The position numbers and the translations under genes are program-made. DNA of 64,000 bases, taken from the NCBI GenBank assembly GCA_019914945.1, contig CM034102.1:5507501-5571500 (forward strand), in the 5' to 3' direction. The DNA is from Typha latifolia. Lineage: Eukaryota; Streptophyta; Magnoliopsida; Poales; Typhaceae. Below, piece by piece: positions 1-13,429 of the stretch; within the stretch, counting starts at the first letter, position 1; every line of letters begins with the position of its first letter. The notes below the pieces were generated by a model. That model was not told where the DNA came from. It saw only the letters and a program-made list of their open reading frames with translations, and searched no databases.

Positions 1-1071
1 TGGATGACTTATCATGCTTTATTTTATTTTGCTTTCGCTTTTTATAGCTGAGTCTCTTTTTAACCTTCCTTGGATCTCACACTAACATTAGTAGGAGTCT
101 CGTCTCTCGTGCATTAGATGCCACTTTGGAAAAGCGATTGGATAAATTACATTCTACCCCTTTTCTCCTATCATTTTGCTTGATTCTAATTTAGGATTAT
201 TATATTTCACCACCCTATAATTGAGCTCAATTATATAACATCTCTCAGTATTTCTAACTTAAGTATTTAAAAATTTTAATATGGATAAAGTTCTAAATAT
301 TCTCAGGAAAATAATTAATCAAGTTAGACAAATTAATTTATGTAGCGAAAACAAAATTATTTAAATTATTTTGTCATTCTGTAAATGATATTTATTATTA
401 CAGTTCACTCATAATAATACAAAAAAAAGGTTGAGTGAGTAAATAAAGTGATTTTGGTCAAAAGAAAAAGATTACTCAGGATAAAAGTATATTTAACCTT
501 GTAATAAATCATTTGACATTTGAAAAGGTCCAATATGTAACTATATAAATTACTTTGGAGTTTCAAACCCCAGGGCCTTTTTTGTAACTTTCCCATGCTT
601 AACGGATCCGACGACGCACATCGTGGGACCCAAGGAAGAAAAGTTTTGGACACGTAAGCACCCCGGGGGGTAAAAGAAAAAGGTGTCGCCGTGTCGGCCA
701 TTGTGATGGATGACGCCACGTGTCATATTCAAGCTGGGCCAAAGTAACTCGCGGCAGTTTATATAGGTAAAAAATGTTAAATTTAGTAACTTTAAATAAA
801 ATACTGATAGGTTTAGTCGAGTTTATCTTATAGAATGATGACCAAATTAGTGTCTTATATGTAAGAAAACGATGATCAACTTAGTAACTTTTTCTCTTTA
901 AAATGTTAATAAACTTGCCTTTTTACGGATAGTTACAATGAAATAAATTCCTTTTTTTAGAAAAGGCCTAGTTTGGTCAAAAACTCTACCAACCACCTAT
1001 TAAAGTAGTAAATCAAACCACGTGCGTATTTATCCATGTGGGTCCCACTGTCACTATTCTGTGACAAAGAT

Positions 1072-1123
<52 letters not shown>

Positions 1124-1704
1124 CAATAATTGATAAGAGCGTTGAATCTTTCACAGGCTTGCAAACAGTAGCTAACTACCAAAACTAATCTTTTCCATCA
1201 ATTTGTTTTTTTTTTAAAGGATTTTATCTTGATTTCTTTTCCTTATGAAATGTGATTCTTTGGTGAAAAAAGGTATTATATGGATAAACTTATTCTTTCT
1301 TTATCTATGAATCCAATTGATAAAATATTTGGAAATTTGATCTCGCTCCATTATTCTACCTATAGAACTTTATTTCCGTCGGTCAGTCAAAGGTTTGTTG
1401 GTTCTATAAATAATTAAACAAAGACTTAGAGTAAGTTTGGTGGAGAATAATAAAAAATTTCAATGTAGATTTATAGAGAATTATAGGGCTATCATAAGAA
1501 TCTTATGGTGGATACCAAGTCGCTCACCAATTTTTTATAGAAAAAACTTCTTTAACGCTCTGCAAGATTTGACACTACGGCATTCAAGTGCAAGCTTTTG
1601 CCATCACCATGTGTACAAAATAATCCATAAGATCCCTCTTATTTGACCTTTAAAAAAGAATTATTCTTAATTATGAAATGAAGTTCCTTTTAATACCATC
1701 ACCA
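1..1704. other. AT-rich intergenic region, no gene seen
   Basis: AT-rich sequence without a convincing coding exon on either strand; the short open frames here show no recognisable domain. It holds a CACGTG G-box at 717-722 in a GC-richer patch (about 600-725) and a GA microsatellite at 1077-1118. The patch with the G-box could be a promoter of an unseen transcript, but no gene start follows it on either strand. Confidence 0.5.
1077..1118. repeat. (GA)n microsatellite
   Basis: Uninterrupted AG/GA dinucleotide run of about 42 bp. A frame through it gives an artefactual Ser-Leu repeat on the minus strand. Confidence 0.95.
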
Positions 1705-1777
1705 GGGGACGTAGCTCATATGGTAGAGCGCTCGCTTCGCATGCGAGAGGCACGGGGTTCGATTCCCCGCGTCTCCA
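1705..1777 (+). tRNA. tRNA-Ala, anticodon CGC
   Basis: A 73-nt tRNA without intron. The 7-bp acceptor stem pairs GGGGACG with CGTCTCC (one G-U), with discriminator A at 1777. The anticodon stem CTCGC/GCGAG closes a 7-nt loop whose anticodon CGC is at 1738-1740, reading the alanine codon GCG. The A box (TAGCTCATATGG) and the B box (GGTTCGATTCC) are intact, and the T stem CGGGG/CCCCG is perfect. A T5 run at 1783-1787 serves as the RNA polymerase III terminator. It looks functional. Confidence 0.96.
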
Positions 1778-1789
1778 TATTGTTTTTAC

Positions 1790-4059
1790 TATATTTATTA
1801 AGATTTATTTTTCATATTACAAATTAGTCCAATTCTAATTAGCACCAAACAAAGTGACAAAATTTAAATTCATTTTCTTATTTAAAGGCTAACAGGAAAT
1901 GTTTCTATCAATATACCTACTATCATATGCCCCAAGACCTGTCCTAAGGGATACTTTGATTTTTGACATTTCTCATGGCTGGTCAGTGGTCTGGCATCTC
2001 AGCCAACCAACCTGGAATAATTAGATGATATGGTCAATTGTATTTATACCCAATAGCTTTCAATCATTAATGGGCTTCTTATAAGCAGAAATATGAGAAT
2101 TCGAATATTGACAAGAGAGCATTAATTAATTTTTTTTTATCTTGGAATATTTCATCTTAGTAGACATTTTATTCTTGACCTTAAAGTATGCCATCAACTT
2201 AAAAGGAAAGTCAATCAAGATATTGAATCAACTGACTATTTCTACTGGAAGGTTGCACAACATAATCCCTGCCACTGGAAGGTTTTGTATCAGTTGCTAA
2301 TACCAAGCCACCAAATGTTTGTTTAGGATAAGTAACACAAGCAACTAATTTAAACATCTCAAAAGCCACACTCAAAAGCATAGAAGTAATATATATCTAC
2401 GGTAACGTTTAACTTGTCAATATGAAAGTTTCCGGGCATGTCATGTTAGGTTCTGCAGTGATTGATTAACCCTGGAATGGAACACATAACCTACTGCTGA
2501 AAGAGAACTATCTCAGATTCTCAGGTCCATCTAAATGGATGGAAATGTTTTACACCACACCAGCCCATAGCTAAATAAATAATAACATTACGCATGAAAA
2601 TTGAAAAAGAAAAGTCACATATTATATAAACACAACTTGGCTTTTGTTTGCCATGAGGTTCTAATGTCTTTCAATTTACCAACCTTCTTTCCCCATACTT
2701 AAATATGTGTACAATTTACAACCAAATGGTATTTTCCAGAGCTGAAAAGCAGTAGAAATAAATGAAATGGAAGAACCTATCCAAAGAACTAAAACTCTCA
2801 CAAAAGAGAACAAAAGCTCATCGATACAACAAACTGACCTGCTCATGGTTTCAATAATAATTAAATAAAATGCAAGGGATTTTACTTGTCATAATCTTGT
2901 GGACTGGTCCTTCCCAAGAATTTCATAAAGGAATCAAGACTCAAGAGACATTAATATCAACAAGTCAAAATTAATAACACCCAAGCAAGTGGGCAAAGGA
3001 CACATGAAACAAACAGCAGCTCATCAACATATACACATGATTACCTCAGTAACAAGATCTAAACATCTTAAACTCTAAAAGATAGCTTCTCTATTGCAAA
3101 ATATGTGGTTAAACTTAATCTAGGCATGAAAGGAGGTAAAAAACAAAAGAAAAAGGAAAAACAAAAGAAAAAGGAAACGCTACATATAGTCGTTAGCATT
3201 TTGCCGAGAAGGTATTTATTAGAGGATACAGCTCAGATATACCCAGTGCAAAGATGCAATAGGTAAATTGGCATTACAGAAACACTTTGGTTCATTTAAA
3301 AAGTTGAACCGGAGTTCCAAAAATATAGAAAAAATATTAAAGGAGAGCTTAAAGGAAAGAGGATCAGAATATCGAACATAAAGAGTGAAAACTGAAACAA
3401 ATAGCACCAGCATCTACAGCATACCACATAAATGGTATGATCAACAGGAAGAAGAAACAAAATTAATCCTGTAAATTTGGTACAAGGAGATGACCAGGAA
3501 ATATTCATCAAGCCTCCAAAACTATGTACCAGAAGAATAATGAGAGGATCTTTGAGATGCATGACTCAAGATTCAAGTATATAACTTCCAAATATTAATT
3601 TGTTTCTAGGATGACAATCTACGAAAACAATTAATGAGCAGAAAAGTTACAAAATTGTCATATCATGTAGATGGATAGATAGCCATATTACCTCGGAAGG
3701 AATCAGCATGACAGGGTTATAAATATAACCATACTGACTGATCAGTTATCGAAGAGTAGTCATAAACAGGAAACCTTGGCATTCTAGTTAAACGATTCAC
3801 AAGAAAACATCATCAGAGGAAAATATAGGAGGGCCTAAGGATAGTAGAATAATTAGAATCGACAGATTCTGCAACAGAAAGGGAATCCTCAAAGACAAGT
3901 CAGCATTAGATTCTTCAGAAACTTGAATAGACACTGAGGAAAGGAAAGACACTATGGAACTACTCTGCAGAAAAAACCTTAAGGGAAGTGAAAAAGATCA
4001 GATGTGCATGGCAACAGACCAAAAGAACATCTATTAGCGCTTGAAAGCACGACTGCATC
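1790..4059. other. Intergenic region and probable 3' UTR of the KH gene
   Basis: No recognisable coding exon. The right end must include the 3' UTR of the minus-strand KH gene, whose stop is at 4060-4062. Minus-strand donor-like sites (for example near 3690) suggest that the UTR might be spliced or have alternative ends, which cannot be decided from sequence alone. Short open frames at 3219-3562 have no domain and biased composition. Confidence 0.4.
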
Positions 4060-7000
4060 TTATGTTGACATTATGAAGGCCTTAATTAAGTTCTCCGCTG
4101 ATTGCTTCTGCTCAGTAGTGCCTGAAATCTGAGCAATGCGTTCAAAATGGGATGATTTGGAATCAACAATGTCTATGTGAGCACCAGAAATCTGCAGCAA
4201 TATAAAAGTAAAACGGACCAGTCAAAAAAAAAAAAACCAGAGGTATATTAATAAAAACTAGTAGTCACCAACAAAGCACAAGGAGCAAAGATGTTCTAAG
4301 GTCAGGTTTTATAAGATAAAAAAAGGGGGCAACTTTCAGATCATGCCCTGCATTATTGACATATTCTGGTTCAAACCCAACCTTTAACTATTTCTAAATT
4401 GAATACTCCATTTGCCTTTAGTTCAACAAAATCACTAATACAACTGGTTTAACTTGATATCAGCCAAAAGTACAAATCTACTTTTAATTAAATCCATCCG
4501 ATCCTAACAGAACATTGCAATACAGTAATAGTCACTTGGAGCAAGAAAATAAGTGATGATTGATTTGAAAGAAACAAATGAGAGAAATTTGGCAAATACT
4601 AACATCTACAGTCAGGTGTCTTCATGATAGGATCTATTAAGTTAAAAATTAGAAGTTTAGAACCACAATGTTATTTGCATATTTTTAGGAAAATACAGGG
4701 CTCAATGTAGAAATTATGAAAAAACATTGTACATCTAACAAGATAAAATAAGATTCAGTACAACTTGTTCAGCTGATTATGTTGGGTGGAGATTCAGTGT
4801 GAGTCAACTCCTGTGGGTCAGTTCGAGCACACGTGCATCGATCGTATGTGTCCAATTGTCGTGGTTAGAGCTGTCAAAATAAACAAGCCGGCTCGAGCTC
4901 GGCTTGATAAGGCTTGACTAAACCTCGGCTTAGAAATGAGTTGAGTCGAGCTTGATACAAAATATGCTCGAAAATAATTTCAAGGCAAGCTTGATCATGC
5001 GGCTTGATCAAGTAGGCTCAATAAGGCTCGAAATAATTATAATATATATATAATATGAGTGATACTTTTTATACTATACTATAATTATCTTATATTCTAA
5101 GATTTACGTAAATGGATAGTTATGTATTCTGATCTTATAAAGTTTAGTTTTGAATTTTAATCCTATCATATCTTTTCTAAATACATGGATATTTCTATTA
5201 GTTTATAATTTTGAATTAGGTCTTATTTTAAGCTTGATTCAAGCCTAAATCAAGATTAATTTAATTCAAACTTAATCGTGCTCGAAATTTGGATTAAATT
5301 AATTAAAGCTTGAAATCGGCTCGTTTAGGCTCAAGCTCAAAATTAGCTTGAAATTGGCTCAAATTGAAATAATTTCAATTTAAGCTTGATCACAAATATA
5401 GGCTAAAAATTATTTTTAATTCAAGCTTGATTGAGCTAGGCTAGATTACACCCCTAGTATGGTCACGCTCGAAATTGAACACAAGGGACCCACAAGATAA
5501 AGTGGGTGATTACAACCATCGGATGTCCACAATGATGCACACATCTAACGACACACTTGGACCTACTCAAATGGTATCGCCCACACCAAATCCCATTTTG
5601 ATTATGTTTTCCTGTTTTCCCAAAAAGAGGGAGGAATGAAATTCATCAATAAGAATATGAGAGATGTAATAACTTTTTCTATTTAGATACAAACAAAGAA
5701 GCTCGTGAAATTCCTTTTCGGATATTTTCTTGGAGTTACCAAGAGCCTCAAATTTAATGATAGTAAAAATGTGGAAGAAATTAAAAGTTAAAAAATAAAA
5801 ATAAAAACTTGTTAAACTCACGACTACTAGGGGTATCAGGACAGGTCTTATTTTCTGTAATACAACTAAACCTTACTTCATGTGTCTTTCATTCCCTAAA
5901 TGTTATAACAAAGTATAAAATAACCTTTCATTATATAAATGATATGGGAATAGCAAACTGACCTTCCTAATGTTCTCCAAGTTTGTACCACCTTTTCCCA
6001 TAACTTTAGCCAAGGCGTTCGCAGGAATCATCATTTCACTATATGGAGGCAATCTGCCAGGTAGTGAAGCAAGAAAGTAATGAAACAACAATTATAGCAC
6101 CTATAGCAATAAAATAAATCATCGTACTGGAGTATCAAAGATGTGGAAAATGATAATGATCAGATCTCTCGTCACAGCAAGTTTCCAACCATATATCATA
6201 TATAAAATGCAGTGCCAGATTTAATTTTCTAAACAAAGTGAACAGAAAAACATACCCTCCATACGTCTTTGATGTATATGATGAGACTGATCTATAACCA
6301 TTCTCTCCAGCCTAAGAAAAAAATATACATACAAGGCACCAATGTCATTTCATATGCAAACAGTTATAGAAATATGAGAATAAGTTGAAGGAAAAAAGGC
6401 TCCTTTGCTGCTGACAAGTAATGAAGTGAAGATGCCCATTTTATACCTGCAAAGAACTGTGCCCATACAAACTGCTTCCAGGATAAATTCCAAATCCTCT
6501 TTCAGCCTCAGCTCTTTGATCATAGCTCAAAGGGGCCACTGGTGGAATACTAGGCAACATGGTAGGCAGAGAAAGCTTACTGCTGTATAAAGGATCTATT
6601 GAATGTATGGTCTGACTGCCATCCTTCTGAACATTCTGGCTGCCCTCTCTGTCCCTCAAAACACCTTCCCTGAGCTTTAAAACTATCTGAGCAAGTGCAT
6701 CACGCAGCTTACCCACCTCTCCAGACACCTGGATGCAGTCAACAGATAAAGGAAAACCCCCATAAAAAATCTACCCTATGAAACCAAAGAGAAATAGGGA
6801 GGCAGAGAAAGAATACCTCTACAAGCTCATCACTGGAGCCAGCACGCTTGGGCTTTTCTCCCTTTGAGATGCGAATATCAGCCTTAGTCTTCTTGCGCAT
6901 ATCATTTATAATTGAACCACCCTTGCCAATAAGACAGCCAATAACTTTTGATGGGACAAGAAGGCGGATATTAACTCTTTCCTCATCTTCATCATTAATC

Positions 7001-8771
7001 TTTCCTTGCAGCAGCAAAACAGCTTCAACTGCTGCAGATTTCACATCAAAGGTGGACTGCAGATGCATGTTACAAATCACATAAAACCTACTGCTCAATA
7101 ATCATGAATAAAACAAAGTTATAGGGGTGAAAAGATACTGGTCAAACCTCAGGGGATGTAACAGTAATTACACACTCTTCTGACTCATCCTTTGTGTCAT
7201 CGACATCAATACGTGCACCACTGTCCTGCCTTACACTCTTTATGGTGCTCCCGCCTTTACCAATAACCCGTCCAATCTTGTCAGATGGACATAAGACACG
7301 AAGTACTAGCTCCTCTGACTGTGACGGGCCACTGAACCCAGAAATAACAGGAAGTGCAGAAGGATAAACTGGCCACGCACTAGCAGCATCTGAAAACCCA
7401 GGAAACTCTGGAATATGAGGTGTTGCACCTATGAGTGGTAACCCAGAGCTTGGCGGGGGAACAATGGCATCAGCACTGTGATAGAAGCTACCGGCTGGAT
7501 AAATAGGGACATCTGAAGGGATAATTATACTTGTTGGAACCTCTGGAACTGAAGTTTCAAGGGAGATCTCTTCTTTTGGTGAAAATTTGTACATAATGGC
7601 AGATACAGAAAGTAAAGCTCTTCTAACTGCTTCAGAATCACCTGTTATCTGGTTAAACATGAAACGGATATCAATACAGATGAAAAAGAAAAAAAAGAAT
7701 GGCTTAACTGATAATGCACGGGAAAAAAATTTAAATAACATGCAGAAAATGCTAGCAAGATATGAGAAGACTCTTTCATAACATATTATTCCCAAACTGA
7801 CCAATAGTAACAGTGAGAAATGCCACAAAGTCATCCTACATATCAAAGTTATTGACAAAGACAAACTTAATGCTCTTAAAAAGCACAGTAAAAGAAATCA
7901 GCTTTTCACTAAAAAAAAGTTGAGATGAATGACATCACTAATCACAACTCTACCAAGAAAATTGGCACATGCAAATCATAAAGCAATGAGAACCAGTTGT
8001 ATTAACGAAGCTTCCATAAAATACTTCTCAGATAAAATGTTTTATTCTATCTAGCTACCAAAATAGAAAGAATCAATGTTTCTACCTAAAGATCATATAA
8101 GTAAAATGTTACACACGGGATAGAGTTACAAGTAGCTCTGCAAGTGATAATGTAGCATCCTGTCAATAAAAAGTTACAATCTGAACAACATTTACCTGAA
8201 CAAAGTTGTCAAAACTCATTGCACAGGAATGAGTAGCTTCATTGGAATCTTTTGGGTTAACCTTGATGTTTGCTTTAGTCTTCATTCTCAATCTCTTTAT
8301 TGTGGCCCCAGACTTGCCAATTATATTTGCAGCTTGGCTTGCTGGTACCAATATATTGGCTTCTTCCTTGTTATTCAAATCAGAATCACTAGTATTCGCC
8401 AAAGCATTAACTATAGCATCATGCACCTTAAGCAGTGCATCCTGGGCAGCACAAAGAGGTTCTGTGACATCCTCATGATCATATACATGATCTTTATCCT
8501 TAACATAACAATATATGGTGATAACCCTTTTGTCTGAACCAGGATAAGGATCAACGACCTTTATTTTAGCACGAGTCTCCTGCCTGATTGAGTTTATTAC
8601 TTTACCACTCTTACCAATCACACTCCCGATAACACCATTTGGACAAAGTATGCGATAAACAACCAACTCGCCATCACCAAAACTATCCTTGTTGACTGGC
8701 CTTTTGTTCTGATTTCTCCCTTCATGATCGTCACCCCTCTGTTGCCTTGAACGCTTCCCAGTCTCGCCCAT
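4060..8771 (-). CDS. KH-domain RNA-binding protein (At4g18375-like, five KH domains)
   Basis: Seven coding exons on the minus strand: 8196-8771, 7148-7648, 6817-7056, 6447-6728, 6256-6311, 5963-6053 and 4060-4191. All have GT-AG junctions and join in frame into 625 aa. Five KH domains show the GxxG loop: GKSG at about 53-56 and 152-155, GKGG at about 322-325, 403-406 and 571-574. A basic N-terminus (RSRQQR, NQNKR) precedes KH1; a Pro/Ser-rich linker lies between KH2 and KH3. KH3, KH4 and KH5 are each split by an intron. The protein ends in ...AFIMST, as I remember for Arabidopsis At4g18375, which has the same domain order and similar length. KH proteins of this group bind single-stranded RNA and act in nuclear pre-mRNA processing or in coupling splicing to transcription; the targets here are unknown. 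Start chosen: first ATG after a GC-rich leader, with exon 1 exactly 192 codons. Confidence 0.93.
4867..5458. mobile_element. Non-autonomous element rich in GCTCGAGC-like motifs, in KH-gene intron 6
   Basis: About 590 bp made of repeated variants of GGCTTGATCAAG, GAGCTCGGCTTG and GGCTCAAGCTC around an AT-rich core. The left end begins TAGAGCTGTCAAAATAAAC and the right end reads, on the minus strand, TAGGGGTGTAATCTAGCC, giving an imperfect inverted terminus of the kind seen in hAT-like MITEs. No coding capacity. A relative is at 27295-28165. Target duplication is unclear, so the class is an inference. Confidence 0.5.
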
Positions 8772-9600
8772 ATTTCAATGGACCAACAACCTATGGCTGA
8801 CCTCAAAACACGCGACTTCGTGTGTTTTGGTCAATGCCCTGACATGCAAACACAAAGCACAAACCAGGACGTCAGTCATAAGATTCTTAGCAGGAGATTC
8901 ACAAAGAGACTTACTACTACTACATCACAGATACACAGAGAGCATCTGGAACAAACGATACCCTGCCTACGTCTTCAAACTTAGAGAGAAATAGAGAAAG
9001 AGAGATGCATCCGTTAGGGAACAAGGGTAAAAATGAGCATGATAAAACTAGCCTACAGCCCATGGAAAAGATGGAACTTGGAGAGATAAATCAAGATACA
9101 GAGGCTCACATAATAGATTCTAATTGCCCAGGCTATGAATTCACCACTATACTAGACAGAAAAAATAAATCAACATTATTAAAAAAAAAATCGCGCAAAA
9201 GGCAATGTTCTCGTAACAATCGTACAATCATCATCGCAAAGAGGAATTTTTTCAACATTAGCAAACTCCAGCACAATAAAAGAAAAGAAAAGGAAAGGAA
9301 CTTTAAATCAAGAAAGCCAAACTCTAGGGATCACCGGCACCGAAGCTTGCAAACACAAGCCAAAACCCTAGCTCTACAGAGACCCCAGCAAAACCGCCAT
9401 CAAGGCGCAAGATGTTGAAACTCTAACCCTACAAAAGAACGTACGGCGGACGACGGAGACGTACCTTAAATTGAGAGAGAGGGAGGAAAAAACCTAACCC
9501 TAGGCTACGCCAAGGAAGACGAAGGCGTTTGGAGACGAGGAAGCCGTCGCGATTTGGGTTTTAGTAAGAAAGGAAAGGAATCGAAACCTCGGTGAGGAGC
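8772..9600 (-). other. 5' leader of the KH gene with a probable UTR intron
   Basis: Upstream of the KH start codon, a minus-strand donor consensus AAG|GTACGTC falls at 9463-9465 in a GC-richer leader (about 9420-9600). Acceptor-like sites lie at about 8804 and 8840. The pattern fits a first non-coding exon near 9465-9600 followed by an intron of 0.6 kb, usual in plant RNA-binding protein genes. The plus-strand open frames in this interval look like shadows. Confidence 0.45.
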
Positions 9601-11114
9601 CAACCTGAAACCTCCTTATCTTACTGGCTATTGGCGGTTACCGGATCAAAGCAGCTCGGATTCGGGTTTCCTCTTGGGAACGGGTGAAAACTGTAGCTTT
9701 CTATGTGAGGCGGTAGACGATCAGAGCTTGGAATAGATTATAGAGAGATCATCGGTGACGTCAGCTCAACACCCTCGACGTCATCTTCGTGTTAAGTTGT
9801 AAGTTTTGATGGAAATAATTTTACCCTAATTATCTCTCTGATTTGTATTATATCATAATTCTCTTCAACATTAGTAAGTTGTTATTATTCAATTTTTAGT
9901 AAAAAAACTAAACATTACTTGCCTATGCACAATCAAAAAGGGACTAATTTATATATACTATAATAGAAGCAATCAACATAATTGAGAATTAACAATTTAA
10001 ATAAATAATCACACCAAGATTTTACGTAAAAAATCTAAATCAAGACGTTGCCGTGACAAATTTCTTTATTATGTGTACTGAAATACAATTCTTCTCTCGA
10101 TAACACTAAAAGTAACCACACATTTTTTCTTAAAAATTATTATTTTTTGAGCTACAATCTCATCTTAATGGAACACTAAAAGAAATAGACTAGTAAGAAT
10201 ATCTCACGAACCATTGGCCAAAAGCAAGAGGTGTAGTAAACTTTGGAGAGATCAAAAGATGACTAGTATTGAAATTTCCTTACAAATTAGCAAAATCTCC
10301 TCCAATAACATTTTCTTTTTCTCTCCGCTTGACGAACCTCTTCCTTTCTCTATTTTCCTTTTTATACATGTATCATCTCAGTATGCTATATACCCTCTCA
10401 TTCAATGTATCAATAGAGATTTGAAAGATGATCAAATTTACAAATTTGCTACGTGAGTGAATTCAAACTCAATCTCATTAAACTCAAGCCAAATTTACTA
10501 TAGGGACCAAATATAACCGTTTTTTTTTTTGGCTCTCTATAATAAGTTGGTAGTTTTATTTTTTGGGTTTGAGTTGGTAATTAATGGTCCTCTTATTGTA
10601 ATTTTACTCAATTTAATTTGTAATTGAGATTGTGACGTGTGGTTGCCTCGATCGAGCGTTTGCGTTGTACTACCAATATATTCTTTATCAATCTTTACAG
10701 GGAAAATTTAGTGCTAACTGCTAACTAAGCTTGATGTTGTTGAATATTATATATAATTTTGTCGAGCTTAAATGAAATTTACAACAAATATAATCATATT
10801 TATTTTTTGATAAATGAAAACAGATTATTCTCCATACCGGATACAAGTCATTTAAAAAGAAAATCTATTTAATAATCTTAATTTAAACAGCTGCACTGGC
10901 TGGCCAAAAAACTGCTGGCCTTACAAAATCCTTCGCTTATTAAAAAAAACAAACAAACAAATATATATATATATATATATATATAACAATTTAAATGTGT
11001 AAAAATATCCACAAATATGAGAAGATCAGCGTCACTTGCTTGCTTCGCACCTATCAGATGTCAGTCTTACAGTAACGCCACTCGACCGGACATATCCTAC
11101 GCCATATAAAGTTG
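9601..11114. other. Intergenic region, AT-rich
   Basis: Lies between the KH gene's 5' end and the 3' end of the receptor kinase gene. The left 200 bp is GC-richer and is probably the KH promoter. The rest is AT-rich with an (AT)n run at about 10961-10985. No domain-bearing open frame. Confidence 0.4.
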
Positions 11115-12007
11115 TCATGAGATGGCGAACGATGAGTCGTCGTCGTTCCGACGAGCCGACCGCTCACCGATGCTCCTGGCACGGCGCGCCGACCGCTCCC
11201 CTACCCCTTCTAGCACGTAAGCTGCGTGCGTGTTCCCCACCGGTTGTAGCGGCTGCACCGCCCTCGTGGCCGCCGCCGCCGCCAACTCCTCGATCCTCTC
11301 CGCCACCTCCCTCATCCCTGGCCGCCTTTCTGGGTCGGGCTCGACGCAGTCGACTCCCACCCGCATCAACTTTCTCATGTCCTCGACCGCCGCCTTCACC
11401 ACGATGGCCGGATCGAGCAGCTCGGCGATGTCCCCGCCCTCGGCGGCTGCGGTGTTGACCCACATGATGAGGTCGGTCCCACCCTTGGCGTTGTGCAGGT
11501 ACTGGCAGGGGAACTTGCCGGTGAGGAGCTCGAGGAGGAGGATGCCGAGGCAGTACACGTCGGACTTGGGGGACACGTGGCGGCTGCGAAGGGTCTCAGG
11601 GGACTTGTAGGCGAACATGGCGGCGGAGGCCTGGGAGGGGTTGAGGAAGGGGAGGAAGCCGTAGTCGACGAGAAGGGGCTCGAAGTCCGGGGCGAGGAGG
11701 ACGTTGCCGGACTTGAGGTTACCGTGGGGGACGGCCACGGTGGATAGCTCGTAGTGGAGGTAGGACGCGCCGCGGGCGATTCCTCGTGCGATCTTGAGGC
11801 GCGTGGGCCAGTCAAGCGCGGCGTGGTCCATACCACGATCCCCTGCGCGCAATGTAAAAGAATATTACATTTCGCACCCTATCATTTTATATATTTGCAA
11901 TTACTAGCCACATTATTTAGTCTTCACATTTCAAATTAAAGTCACCAAAAAAGAATACTCCTTAGAAATAGATCTGATATTATGAAAATACTCCTTTCAT
12001 AATTTTC

Positions 12008-12049
<42 letters not shown>

Positions 12050-13429
12050 AGTTAACTTGGAATGCATGCTGAAACGGGCTCAAAAGGAGAGGGTGTGAAC
12101 CATAGATTCTTGAAATTATAGGTCCTAAAATGTAATATATATCTCACCATGAAGGACGTAGAGCAAGCTCCCCTTGGGGATATACTCATACACAAGCAGC
12201 TTCTCCTCCCGCCTGTAGTGGTAGGCTAATGGCGGCAGTACGTTGGGATGCCTCAGCCTCCCGAGCCGCCTCATCTCGACGTCGAATGTCTCCTTCCCGA
12301 CCCGATTCATGTCTCTCATCCGCTTCACCACCACCGCCGCCCCGCTCCTCATCACCGCCTTGTACGCCGACCCCAGCCCTCCGCTCCCCATCACCTCTGC
12401 CGCCGCCTTCATCAAATCCTGCAACCCGAACAACCCCTTCGCCTCATTCACCATCACCAAATTCCCTCCCTCTCCTCCTCCCCCCACCTCCTCCTCCCTC
12501 TCCTCCACTTCATCTCCATCATCACCACCACTACCACCCTTCTTCGACCATTCCTTCTTCCCCGACAACATCTCGCTGGCCCTCGCCTTGTAGCTATCGA
12601 CGCCGATCACCTCGAACACGGGGATGCGGTTATTTTTAAACGTCTTAGAGGCGATGACTATCGCGGCTGCGAATATCATCAATAGGATGAAAAGCATCGC
12701 AAACTTAACTGACGGGGTTAGCGCTACTTGTGGCCTCTTGCACGGTGTATCTATTTGCTTCTCGTAGCAAAGATATGGATTGTGATCGAAAGCGCTTGCG
12801 TCGAACTTCTTGAAGCTATCTGGCACGACGCCGTCTAGATTATTGTATGACGCATTGAACGAGGAGAGCAACCGCGGGAGCGGATGCGGTAGCTCGCCGG
12901 AGAAGTCATTCCCCTCGAGGTGCAGCTCCATGAGGTTGTTGGCGTTGGAGAGGGAGGAAGGGATGGGCCCGGAGAAGGCGTTGCCGTCGAGCCAGAGCTT
13001 CTTGAGATGCGTCATGCGGGTGAAGAAGTCGTCGGGGACCGGGCCATAGAAGCGGTTACGGGAGATGTAGATGGATTTCAACGCGTCGAGGCGTTGGAAT
13101 GCCGGCATCGGGCCGGCGAAGGAGTTCCCGGAGAAGCTGACGGTGCGGAGGCCCTTGAAGTGGGAGAGAGCATCTACGTCGATGGCGCCGGTGAGGCCCA
13201 TGCCGGAGAGGCGGAGGCCTGTGACGATGCCGTTGAAGCAGACGACGCCGTGCCAGGCGCATGGCGCGGAGGAATTGGAGGGAGTCCACGAAGAGAGGTT
13301 GGCGGCGTTGCTGAAGGATTCTTTGAGCAGGAGAAGGGCGTCGGTGTCCGACATCGGGGGCATGTTTTTGTCGGAGGTGGCGAAGGGGAGGAGCAGGAGG
13401 AGGAAAGGGAGGAGGAAGGTGGCGGCCAT
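11115..13429 (-). CDS. PRK: LRR receptor-like kinase, pollen receptor-like kinase (PRK) type
   Basis: Two minus-strand exons, 12148-13429 and 11115-11842, joined at a G|GG codon with GT-AG ends, encode 669 aa. Features in order: signal peptide (about 1-19, Leu-rich); LRR N-cap with Cys57/Cys64; about five LRRs (70-205); Cys221/Cys230 pair; one transmembrane helix (242-261); an acidic/Gly-rich juxtamembrane stretch (299-322); kinase domain from about 335. The P-loop is GSGGLGSAYKA and the ATP lysine sits in VVVKRM (about 369). The catalytic loop reads HGNLKSGNVLL instead of HRD, and DFG is DYG (487-489), both typical of LRR-III/PRK kinases, which are weak or inactive. PRKs sit in the pollen-tube plasma membrane, bind LURE-type peptides or partners, and recruit RopGEFs. 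Pollen expression is inferred from family only. The exons are very GC-rich. Confidence 0.9.
12010..12045. repeat. (GA)n microsatellite in the PRK intron
   Basis: Clean GA run of 36 bp inside the single intron (11843-12147) of the receptor kinase gene. Confidence 0.95.
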
